Part shown: positions 6,886 to 13,723 of the stretch, in pieces
Numbering within the stretch: position 1 is the first letter of the stretch
Layout: each line of letters starts with the position of its first letter
Assembly: GCA_947624335.1 (NCBI GenBank)
Contig: CANQJX010000018.1
Location: 1-15,169 of the forward strand
Length of the DNA: 15,169 bases
Reading direction: 5' to 3'
Source: an uncultured Marvinbryantia sp.
GTDB taxonomy: Bacteria; Bacillota; Clostridia; Lachnospirales; Lachnospiraceae
Notes under the pieces: model-generated
What the model was told of the DNA's origin: nothing
Databases searched by the model: none
Seen by the model: only the letters and a program-made list of their open reading frames with translations
Program-made: the position numbers and the translations under genes

Positions 6886-8274
6886 ATGACAGGAGTACCA
6901 TTTTTGATCGTATTTGTAATTGCCATCGTGGCGATGATTTTTATGATCAGCAAACTGAAAATTCACCCGTTTTTATCCATTTTATTTGTTTCCCTTGTAT
7001 TGGGCGTACTGGGAGGAATTCCGCTTGCCGCGACGACAGATGCGGACGGAAATACCGTAAACGGTATCGCCACCATTATCGGAAACGGGTTTTCTTCCAC
7101 GTTTTCGAGCATCGGCATCGTAATTATCTTCGGCGCGATGATCGGCACGTTCCTGGAAGCGACGGGAGCGGCGCTCAAGCTGGCGGATATTGTAGTAAAA
7201 CTGGTGGGACCCAAGCACCCGGAACTGGCGATCGAGCTGATGGGCTGGGTCGTATCGATCCCGGTGTTCTGCGATTCCGGCTTTGTTGTGCTTAACCCGA
7301 TCCGCAAGGCGATGGTAAAACGGACGGGGACGTCTTCTGTGGCAATGACCGTCTGCATGGCGGCGGGCCTGTATTGTTCCCATGTGTTTATCCCGCCCAC
7401 ACCCGGCCCGATCGCGGCTGCGAATACGCTCGGCATCGGAGGCAGCCTCCTGCTTGTTATGGGACTGGGGCTTCTGGTATCCATTCCGGCGCTGATCGGC
7501 GCTTACTTCTACGCCAAATTTATCGGAAAGAAGGTACGCGCCAATGACGAGGCGGACAGCGGCGACGTGGTGCAGACTTACGAGGAACTGGTAGCGTCTT
7601 ACGGGAAACTGCCGTCCGGCTTTATGTCCCTCGCTCCGATTATTGTCCCGATTATCCTGATGGCGTTGTCGAACGTATCTTCCATCTTAGGATGGGGCGG
7701 CGCTCTGGGGATGGGGCTTACCTTTTTGGGGACCCCGATTGTCGCTTTGGCAGTCGGCGTTGTGATCGGCATTATCTTGCTGGTACAGTCCAAGATGGGC
7801 GATAAACTGTATGATTTGACAAACGATACGTTAAAGACGGTCGGCCCGATTCTTTTTGTAACGGCTGCGGGCAGCGTGCTTGGCACCGTGATTTCCGCGA
7901 CCAGCCTTGTTACCTTTATTACGGATCATGCGAGCGCGCTGCAGAGCATCGGCATTTTCTTCCCGTTCCTGCTGGCGGCGATCTTAAAGACTGCGCAGGG
8001 TTCTTCCACAGTGGCGATTACAACGACCGCGGGCATTATGGCGCCGCTGATGTCGGCTCTGGGAATGGATTCGACCGTAATGTCCGCGCTTTGCGTTATG
8101 GCGATTGGCGCGGGCGCAATGACCGTATCTCATGCAAACGATTCCTACTTCTGGGTAGTTACCAACTTTGGCGGCATGACGCCGGAACAGGGCTACAAGA
8201 CGCAGACGATTGCAACGCTGGTAGAGGGGCTTTGCTCCATCGTATTTATCTTTATCTTGTCGTTGATCTTTTAA
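6886..8274 (+). CDS. GntP-family sugar-acid:proton symporter
   Basis: A 462-residue polytopic membrane protein of the GntP (gluconate permease) family, the normal length for the family. It is hydrophobic throughout, with about twelve predicted spans, starting at residues 5-40 and ending at 437-461. Family landmarks are 'FEATGAA'-like FLEATGAALKLA, the CDSGFVVLNP segment (129-138) and the HVFIPPTPGPIAAA loop that follows. Known members carry gluconate, related aldonates, glycerate-like or other hydroxy acids with protons. The next gene, 24 bases downstream, is glycerate 2-kinase, so glycerate or a compound broken down to it is the likeliest cargo; gluconate is the alternative but no gluconate kinase is nearby. 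The promoter and AGGAGG site upstream fix the start. Co-transcription with the kinase is expected. Confidence 0.93.
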   Translation: MTGVPFLIVFVIAIVAMIFMISKLKIHPFLSILFVSLVLGVLGGIPLAATTDADGNTVNGIATIIGNGFSSTFSSIGIVIIFGAMIGTFLEATGAALKLADIVVKLVGPKHPELAIELMGWVVSIPVFCDSGFVVLNPIRKAMVKRTGTSSVAMTVCMAAGLYCSHVFIPPTPGPIAAANTLGIGGSLLLVMGLGLLVSIPALIGAYFYAKFIGKKVRANDEADSGDVVQTYEELVASYGKLPSGFMSLAPIIVPIILMALSNVSSILGWGGALGMGLTFLGTPIVALAVGVVIGIILLVQSKMGDKLYDLTNDTLKTVGPILFVTAAGSVLGTVISATSLVTFITDHASALQSIGIFFPFLLAAILKTAQGSSTVAITTTAGIMAPLMSALGMDSTVMSALCVMAIGAGAMTVSHANDSYFWVVTNFGGMTPEQGYKTQTIATLVEGLCSIVFIFILSLIF

Positions 8275-8298
8275 GACATGGGGATTGGGAGGTAAGAG

Positions 8299-9531
8299 AT
8301 GGGTATGAGAACAGATGCGGATGCCATCATCCGCGAATCCATCCGGAAAGTGCTGCCGGACGAAGCGGTTGCGCGCGCTTTAAACGGAAAACAGTTTAAA
8401 AGCGGAAAGATTCGCGTGGTAGCGGCGGGCAAGGCGGCGTGGCAGATGGCAAAGACGGCGGCGGAAATTTTGGGCGGACGCATGGACGCCGGCGTCGTGG
8501 TAACGAAATACGAGCATGTAAAAGGGCAGATTCCTGGCATGCAGTGCTTTGAGGCGGGACATCCCGTGCCCGACCAGAATTCGTTTATCGGCACACAGGC
8601 GGCGCTGGATCTGGTTGAAGGACTCAGCGCAGAGGACACGGTTTTATTCCTGCTCTCCGGGGGCGGAAGCGCGTTGTTTGAAAAACCGCTGATTCCGGCG
8701 GAAGAGCTTTCGGATATTACCAGGCAGCTTTTGGCGTGCGGAGCGGATATTGTGGAAATGAATACCATCCGCAAACGGATCTCTGCGGTAAAGGGCGGAA
8801 AGTTTGCAAAATTATGCGAACCGGCGCAGGTGTACAGCATTGTTTTGAGCGATATTCTGGGAGATCCGCTGGATATGATCGCGTCGGGTCCGGCCTATCC
8901 CGATTCGACAACCTGCGCGCAGGCGCTGGCGATTGTGGAAAAGTATGGCCTGAGCGTAAGCGCGCAGGCGCTGGAGCTGCTGCGTCAGGAAACGCCGAAA
9001 GAACTGAAAAATGTGGAGACGGTCATTACGGGAAGCGTGCGCGATCTGTGCCGGGCGGCAGCGGAGGCGAGCAGCGCCCTTGGTTATGAGCCGGTCTTTC
9101 TCACGGATCAGATGTCGTGCGAGGCGCGCGAAGCGGGCGCTTTTCTGGGAGCGGTCGCAAAAAGCCATCAGGACAGTAAAAAGAGCCTTGCCTTCATTGC
9201 GGGCGGCGAGACCGTGGTACGCCTGACCGGAAAAGGAAAAGGCGGACGGAATCAGGAAATCGCTTTATCCGCGGCAGAACAGATCGCAGGTTTGAAAGAT
9301 ACCGCGGTATTCAGCGTGGGAAGCGACGGGACGGACGGACCGACGGACGCCGCGGGCGGCTATGCCGACGGCGAAACGAAAGCGCTGCTTGCGGAAAAAG
9401 GCGTTGATATTTACCAGACGCTTATGCAGAACGACGCCTATACCGCGCTGGAAAAAAGCGGCGGCCTGATTGTGACCGGGGCGACCGGCACCAATGTAAA
9501 CGATGTGGCGGTAGTGCTGATCCGCCGCTGA
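8299..9531 (+). CDS. Glycerate 2-kinase (GckA/MOFRL type)
   Basis: A 410-residue cytoplasmic enzyme that phosphorylates D-glycerate to 2-phosphoglycerate, which enters lower glycolysis. It has the two-domain layout of the DUF4147-MOFRL class: N-terminal domain with Lys45 in VVAAGKAAW and the phosphate loop LLSGGGSAL (118-126), then the MOFRL domain with AGGET (301-305), GGRNQE (315-320) and GTDGPTDAAGG (344-354). Its length is normal and no key residue is missing. This class is unrelated to the GarK/GlxK type. GGGAGG (8287-8292) is 6 bases from ATG 8299. It sits between the GntP-type permease and an alkyltransferase gene on one probable transcript; substrate uptake by the neighbour is an inference. 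Hydroxypyruvate reductase is an old mis-annotation of this family and is not supported. Confidence 0.93.
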   Translation: MGMRTDADAIIRESIRKVLPDEAVARALNGKQFKSGKIRVVAAGKAAWQMAKTAAEILGGRMDAGVVVTKYEHVKGQIPGMQCFEAGHPVPDQNSFIGTQAALDLVEGLSAEDTVLFLLSGGGSALFEKPLIPAEELSDITRQLLACGADIVEMNTIRKRISAVKGGKFAKLCEPAQVYSIVLSDILGDPLDMIASGPAYPDSTTCAQALAIVEKYGLSVSAQALELLRQETPKELKNVETVITGSVRDLCRAAAEASSALGYEPVFLTDQMSCEAREAGAFLGAVAKSHQDSKKSLAFIAGGETVVRLTGKGKGGRNQEIALSAAEQIAGLKDTAVFSVGSDGTDGPTDAAGGYADGETKALLAEKGVDIYQTLMQNDAYTALEKSGGLIVTGATGTNVNDVAVVLIRR

Positions 9532-9550
9532 CAAAAAGGCGGGAAACGCA

Positions 9551-10126
9551 ATGTATTATGTGACAACCTATCTTTCCCCGCTGGGCGGTCTGACGCTGGC
9601 GGGCGACGAAACGCATCTGGTCGGCCTGTGGTTGGACGGACAGAAATATTTTATGCGCCAACTCCCGGAGAAATTTTCTCCGGGAGTTGGTTTGCCGGTA
9701 CTGGACGAAGCGAAGGACTGGCTGGACCGTTATTTCGCGGGAGGGCGGCCCTCCTGCTCGGAGCTGGCGCTCGCGCCTGCGGGCAGCGCGTTTCAGCGGA
9801 CGGTCTGGCGGTTTCTGTGCGAAATTCCTTACGGGGAGACGACGACCTACGGGGCGCTTGCCAAAAAGACGGCAGCGGCTATGGGGAAGCGCAGTATGTC
9901 CGCGCAGGCGGTCGGCGGCGCGGTCGCGCGCAATCCGATTTCGATTATAATTCCGTGCCACCGCGTCCTGGGCGCGGACGGGAGCCTGACCGGTTATGCC
10001 GGCGGAATCGATAAGAAAGCAAAATTGCTGGAATGGGAAGGAATATCATGGACAGATCATGCAGACTCTGCCCGCGGGAATGTAAAGCAGACCGCGCGGC
10101 AGGGGAAAAAGGGTTCTGCAAGGTAA
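9551..10126 (+). CDS. ogt: Methylated-DNA-protein-cysteine methyltransferase
   Basis: A 191-residue suicide DNA-repair protein that moves alkyl groups from O6-alkylguanine to its own cysteine. The N-terminal ribonuclease-H-like domain (1 to about 80) is followed by the conserved DNA-binding half with 'FQRTVW', 'IPYGETTTYGALA', the helix-turn-helix 'SAQAVGGAVARNP' and the active-site IIPCHRV with Cys136, then 'GSLTGYAGGIDKK'. The start has the weak site AAGGCGGG upstream (19 bases after the kinase stop). The last 26 codons lie inside the radical SAM gene in another frame and look non-conserved (polar, 'QTARQGKKGSAR'), so the core protein ends near residue 165. Codons 36-47 contain a long perfect palindrome in the DNA. 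Linkage to sugar-acid genes seems positional, not functional. Confidence 0.94.
   Translation: MYYVTTYLSPLGGLTLAGDETHLVGLWLDGQKYFMRQLPEKFSPGVGLPVLDEAKDWLDRYFAGGRPSCSELALAPAGSAFQRTVWRFLCEIPYGETTTYGALAKKTAAAMGKRSMSAQAVGGAVARNPISIIIPCHRVLGADGSLTGYAGGIDKKAKLLEWEGISWTDHADSARGNVKQTARQGKKGSAR
9658..9690 (+). repeat. 33-base near-perfect palindrome inside the ogt coding region
   Basis: The arm CCAACTCCCGGAGAAA (9658-9673) is followed by one central T (9674) and its exact reverse complement TTTCTCCGGGAGTTGG (9675-9690). The arms are 16 bp without mismatch, with a possible extra G-U pair outside. It translates as residues 36-47, in the variable linker between the two domains, without disturbing the frame. 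As RNA it would be a very stable hairpin or a cruciform-prone site in DNA. No T-tract follows it closely, so transcription termination is not the obvious role. Confidence 0.9.
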
Positions 10127-10953
10127 GCGGAAAGGACATCTATGCCGCGAGAGCGGCCCTGCATATGTGGGAGGAACCCTGCATTTCAGGCGGGCAGGGT
10201 TCCGGCGCCGTCTTTTTTTCCGGCTGCCCTCTGCGCTGCGTTTACTGTCAGAACCATCCGATTTCCAACGGGCAAAACGGCGTTTTGATTACGGAGGAGC
10301 GGCTGGCGCAGATTTTTCTGGAACTGCAGGAAAAAGGCGCGGCAAATATCAACCTGGTGACGCCCACGCACTATACGCCCCAGATTCTGCGTGCGCTGAA
10401 AAAAGCGCGCGCCATGGGGCTGCGTCTGCCCGTCGTCTATAACTGCGGCGGATATGAAAAGACGCAAACCCTGAAAATGCTGGAAGGAACAGTCGATATT
10501 TACCTGACGGACTTTAAATATATGGAAACGGAGACGGCCCGGAAATATTCGCGCGCGCCGGATTATCCGGACGTTGCCAAAGCCGCCCTGCGCGAAATGG
10601 TAAGGCAGCAGGGGACGCCGCAGTTTGGGCGGGACGGCATGATGAAGCGCGGCGTAATCGTGCGCCATCTTCTTCTGCCGGGGCACTTAAAAGAGGCGAA
10701 AGCAGTCGTATCTTACGTTTATGGAACCTATTTGGACCAGGTATATCTGAGCCTTATGAATCAGTACACGCCGTTTGCGCATGTGCCGTTCCCGGAACTG
10801 CGCCGCAAGGTGACAAAGCGCGAGTACGGGCGTCTGGTCGATTACGCGATTGCCCTTGGCGTAGAAAACGCGTTTATTCAGGAAGGGGAAACCGCAAAGG
10901 AGAGCTTTATACCCGCGTTTGACGGCGAAGGCCTGCCGCCCGCGCCGGCATGA
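10048..10953 (+). CDS. PflX-like radical SAM protein
   Basis: A 301-residue iron-sulfur protein of the radical SAM superfamily, close to the uncharacterised PflX group (COG1313) often labelled pyruvate-formate-lyase-activating-like. The cluster motif that binds the SAM iron-sulfur centre is Cys60-x3-Cys64-x2-Cys67 (FSGCPLRCVYCQN). An extra N-terminal Cys5-x2-Cys8-x3-Cys12-x11-Cys24 could hold another metal site. The barrel continues through 'NLVTPTHYTPQI', 'VYNCGGYE', 'DIYLTDFKY' and 'RHLLLPGH'. The target is unknown; activation of a glycyl-radical enzyme is one possibility, but none is adjacent. ATG 10048 is chosen because GGGAAGGA (10035-10042) lies 5 bases before it; ATG 10033 lacks a site. 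It overlaps ogt by 79 bases, implying coupled translation. Confidence 0.88.
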   Translation: MDRSCRLCPRECKADRAAGEKGFCKVSGKDIYAARAALHMWEEPCISGGQGSGAVFFSGCPLRCVYCQNHPISNGQNGVLITEERLAQIFLELQEKGAANINLVTPTHYTPQILRALKKARAMGLRLPVVYNCGGYEKTQTLKMLEGTVDIYLTDFKYMETETARKYSRAPDYPDVAKAALREMVRQQGTPQFGRDGMMKRGVIVRHLLLPGHLKEAKAVVSYVYGTYLDQVYLSLMNQYTPFAHVPFPELRRKVTKREYGRLVDYAIALGVENAFIQEGETAKESFIPAFDGEGLPPAPA

Positions 10954-10985
10954 CCGTTCGCGTCTGCCGCGCGGGAAAGTACCGC

Positions 10986-11015
10986 TTGCCACCGAACCCT
11001 AAAATATGGTATCTT
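10986..11015 (+). promoter_or_regulatory. Candidate promoter of the DUF5685-DnaJ pair
   Basis: TTGCCA (10986-10991), an 18-base spacer, TATCTT (11010-11015), in the 119-base gap after the radical SAM gene. The expected start near 11022 would put a hairpin at the very 5' end of the mRNA. Confidence 0.45.
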
Positions 11016-11024
11016 AGAAATAGA

Positions 11025-11051
11025 TTTTTCGCCGGCTGCGGCCGGCAAAAA
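11025..11051 (+). repeat. Hairpin in the DUF5685 gene leader
   Basis: TTTTT (11025-11029), one bulged C, GCCGGC (11031-11036), loop TGCG, GCCGGC (11041-11046), AAAAA (11047-11051). The stem has 11 pairs with one bulge. It ends about 13 bases before the ribosome binding site. Its position just after the promoter suggests a 5' stabilising stem. It lacks the T-tract of a plus-strand terminator. Confidence 0.5.
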
Positions 11052-11072
11052 GAAAGGCGGCAACAGGAGAAC

Positions 11073-11897
11073 GTGTTCGGATATATTATTTGTAACAGGG
11101 AAGGCCTGTCAAAAGAAGAACTGACGCGCTACCGCAGGATTTACTGCGGTCTCTGCCGCTGTCTGGGCGAGCGTTTCGGACAGTTTCAGAGAATGAATCT
11201 GAACTATGACATGACGTTCCTTATTTTGTTTCTCTCCTCGCTTTACGAGCCGCCGGAACAGGAACAGAGCTTTCGCTGCGCCGCGCACCCGCTGCACAAA
11301 AGAAGCGCGGTGCAAAATAAATTTACACAGTATGCGGCGGATATGAGCATTCTCCTGTCTTATTATAAGTGCATGGACGACTGGCAGGATGAACACAGCC
11401 GCTTCAAGTACTATTATGCCGGACGGCTCAAAGAGGATTTCCAAAACGTACAGCGCAGATACCCGCGCCAGAGCGGTATCGTAAAAAGCGCGCTGGAGGA
11501 GCTGAGCCGCATCGAAAAATCGCATGAAAGCATGCCGGATGAAGCGATCAACTGTTCCGGCAAAATGCTTTCCGAACTGTTTGTGTACGCGGAAGATTTT
11601 TGGAGCAACAGCTTAAGGGCGTTCGGCTACGAACTGGGAAGGTTTATATACCTGATGGACGCTACGCTGGACTATGCGAAGGACCGGAAAAAAGAAAATT
11701 ATAATCCGCTGTTTGGAATGCAAAAGGAGCCGGCGCAGATGGAGGAGATTCTTACCACGGCGATCGGAAACGCGACCCGGCTGTTCGAGCAGCTTCCGCT
11801 TGTGCAGGACGAACATCTTCTGAAAAATATTCTTTACGGCGGCGTCTGGCAGCAGTATTATGCGAAAGTGCCGGGAAAGGAGAAATCCCATGGTTGA
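11073..11897 (+). CDS. DUF5685-family protein with isoprenoid-synthase-like Asp motifs
   Basis: A 274-residue, mostly alpha-helical soluble protein of a family without assigned function. GTG 11073 is chosen because family members as I remember them begin 'MFGY', AGGAG is nearby (11065-11069), and the frame upstream of it is poorly protein-like. Visible motifs are YCGLC (24-28), NYDMTFL, DDWQDE (102-107) and, near residues 196-204, Asp-x3-Asp-x3-Asp followed by 'NYNPL'. The two Asp-rich sites about 90 residues apart, in an all-helical protein of this length, recall the DDxxD pair of head-to-head or trans isoprenoid synthases, where they bind magnesium and diphosphate; this is my inference, not a known activity. 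Its stop overlaps the start of the DnaJ-domain gene by 8 bases, so the two proteins are probably made together and may work together. Confidence 0.8.
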   Translation: MFGYIICNREGLSKEELTRYRRIYCGLCRCLGERFGQFQRMNLNYDMTFLILFLSSLYEPPEQEQSFRCAAHPLHKRSAVQNKFTQYAADMSILLSYYKCMDDWQDEHSRFKYYYAGRLKEDFQNVQRRYPRQSGIVKSALEELSRIEKSHESMPDEAINCSGKMLSELFVYAEDFWSNSLRAFGYELGRFIYLMDATLDYAKDRKKENYNPLFGMQKEPAQMEEILTTAIGNATRLFEQLPLVQDEHLLKNILYGGVWQQYYAKVPGKEKSHG

Positions 11898-12633
11898 CGA
11901 TCCGTATAAGGTACTGGGGATATCAAGAGATGCCACCAAAGATGAGATCAAACGCGCCTACCGTAAAAAGGCGAAAGAATATCATCCCGACCTGCATCCG
12001 AACGATCCGTATGCCGCAGAAAAAATGAACGAAATCAACGAAGCGTATGATATGCTGAACAATCCGCAAAAATATCAAAACCGCCGGCAAAGCGCCTACG
12101 GGCAGGGCAATCCCTATGGAAACCCATACGGGAACCCGTACGGACAAAGCGGTTACGGCGGTTACAGCGGACAGGGCGGTTATGGCGGCTACGGCGGCTT
12201 CGGCGGGTTCAGCTTTGACGATCTGTTTGGCTTTGGCGGGCCGGCGCAGATGCCGCGTCCCTTGGCTCAGGCCGGCGACAGCGCCGATATCCGGCAGGCG
12301 ATTGACTTTATCAATATGCGCCAATATGGGTATGCGAACATTACGTTAAACAATATTACCAGCGCACAGCGCAACGCCCGCTGGTATTTTCTGAGCGCTT
12401 TGGCAAATCACGGGCTGGGAAACCAGATCCTTGCCATGGAGCAGATTCAAAAAGCAATTCAGGCAGAGCCGGGCAACGGCGTTTACCGTCAGGCGCTGCA
12501 GGCAATGCAGCAGGGCAAAAACGCTTACGATCAGAACGGCGGCGGATACCAGCGCTACGCGGAAGGTCTCAACCGGATGTGCATGAGTTTCTGCATGCTG
12601 AATTTTTTCTGCACGTTTTGCCGATGCTGTTAA
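11890..12633 (+). CDS. DnaJ-domain protein with Gly/Tyr-rich linker and Cys-rich tail
   Basis: A 247-residue J-domain protein, not the full DnaJ/Hsp40. The J domain (about 5-68) carries the Hsp70-stimulating HPD at 32-34. Residues 73-118 are a Gly/Tyr/Asn-rich linker with three GNPY-type repeats (12-base units at 12106-12141) and 'GYGGYGGFGGF'. Residues about 136-215 are helical and TPR-like ('ARWYFLSALANHGLGNQILAMEQIQKAI' region). The protein ends in a tail with six cysteines (231, 235, 241, 244, 246, 247). There is no zinc-finger domain of the CxxCxGxG type. It likely recruits DnaK to a specific client or site; the cysteine tail could bind metal or attach to membrane, but this is speculation. 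AAGGAG (11877-11882) is 7 bases before the ATG; it overlaps the DUF5685 gene. Confidence 0.9.
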   Translation: MVDDPYKVLGISRDATKDEIKRAYRKKAKEYHPDLHPNDPYAAEKMNEINEAYDMLNNPQKYQNRRQSAYGQGNPYGNPYGNPYGQSGYGGYSGQGGYGGYGGFGGFSFDDLFGFGGPAQMPRPLAQAGDSADIRQAIDFINMRQYGYANITLNNITSAQRNARWYFLSALANHGLGNQILAMEQIQKAIQAEPGNGVYRQALQAMQQGKNAYDQNGGGYQRYAEGLNRMCMSFCMLNFFCTFCRCC

Positions 12634-12669
12634 TGTTTGATAAGCGGCGCAAAAGATCGGAGGAAGGAT

Positions 12670-13698
12670 ATGCTGTCGTTTGAATGCGATTATCTGGAAG
12701 GATGCCACGAAAAGATTTTGCAGCGGTTTCTGGAGACGAATATGCAGCAGCTTCCCGGATATGGGGAAGATCTGTATAGCGAAAGTGCAAAAGCAAAGAT
12801 CCGCGCGGCCTGCGCGCGGGAACAGGCGGAGGTTTTTCTGCTGACAGGCGGAACACAGACCAACGCGATCATCATTGATACGATGCTGCGCTCCTGCGAG
12901 GGCGTGATCGCGGCGTCAACGGGCCATGTGAGCGTTCACGAGGCGGGCGCGATTGAGCATACGGGGCATAAGGTGCTGCAGATCGGGCAAAAAGAAGGAA
13001 AGATACAGGCGGACGAACTGGAATCCTATCTGGAAAATTTCTGGCAGGACCCAAACCGCGCGCATATGGTATTCCCCGGCATGGTTTATATTTCGCACCC
13101 GACAGAGTACGGCACGCTCTACAGCAAAAAGGAACTGGAGAGACTCTCGCAGATTTGCCGGCGGTATAAAATTCCGCTGTATCTGGACGGGGCGCGCCTC
13201 GCCTGCGGACTGATGAGCAGGCAAACGGACGTGACGTTGCCGGATGTGGCGGAATATTGCGACGTTTTTTATATCGGCGGGACAAAAGCGGGGGCGCTGT
13301 GCGGCGAAGCCGTCGTATTTCCGCAAGGCGATATGCCGCCGCACTTTATGACGATGGTAAAGCAGCGCGGAGCGCTGCTCGCGAAAGGACGCTTGCTTGG
13401 GATTCAGTTCGATACGCTTTTTACCGACAATCTGTATTTTGAACTCGGACGCCATGCGATTGATATGGCGCAGCTTTTAAAAGACGGGCTTGCCCGGATG
13501 GGTTATTCCTTCTATCTGGATTCCCCTACCAATCAGCAGTTTGTCGTTCTGGAAAACCGTCAGATGAAAAAGCTCTCCGAAAAGGTGCGCTTTGAGGTCT
13601 GGGAAAAAGCGGATGAGGAACATACCGTGGTGCGTTTTGCCACAAGCTGGGCAACCCGCGAAGAAGATATCAGACGCCTGCTGGACTGTCTGCGGTAA
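12670..13698 (+). CDS. Low-specificity threonine aldolase-like PLP enzyme
   Basis: A 342-residue fold-type I pyridoxal-phosphate enzyme of the beta-eliminating lyase/threonine aldolase family, which splits L-threonine or L-allo-threonine to glycine and acetaldehyde in the cytoplasm. Landmarks: 'YGEDLYSESAKAKI' near the N terminus, the cofactor-stacking 'LLTGGTQTNAI' and 'HVSVHEAGAIE', Asp173 and Arg176 in YLDGARL, and the Schiff-base lysine Lys206 in YIGGTKAG. The length is typical. GGAGGAAGG (12659-12667) lies just before ATG 12670; an upstream TTG at 12637 would include this site and is rejected. It starts 36 bases after the DnaJ-domain gene and may share its transcript. The exact amino-acid specificity cannot be read here, since D-threonine or other beta-hydroxy acids are also used in this family. 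Confidence 0.9.
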   Translation: MLSFECDYLEGCHEKILQRFLETNMQQLPGYGEDLYSESAKAKIRAACAREQAEVFLLTGGTQTNAIIIDTMLRSCEGVIAASTGHVSVHEAGAIEHTGHKVLQIGQKEGKIQADELESYLENFWQDPNRAHMVFPGMVYISHPTEYGTLYSKKELERLSQICRRYKIPLYLDGARLACGLMSRQTDVTLPDVAEYCDVFYIGGTKAGALCGEAVVFPQGDMPPHFMTMVKQRGALLAKGRLLGIQFDTLFTDNLYFELGRHAIDMAQLLKDGLARMGYSFYLDSPTNQQFVVLENRQMKKLSEKVRFEVWEKADEEHTVVRFATSWATREEDIRRLLDCLR

Positions 13699-13723
13699 GA
13701 TTCTGTCAGTAAGGAGAAATCGG

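Noticed and set aside
12106..12141. Tandem 12-base units as a mobile or CRISPR-like repeat
   Set aside because: Only three imperfect units with no spacers; they encode the GNPY repeats of the J-protein linker.
12916..13455. 179-codon minus-strand frame opposite the threonine-aldolase-like gene
   Set aside because: No start signal and no domain; explained by third-position GC in the real gene.
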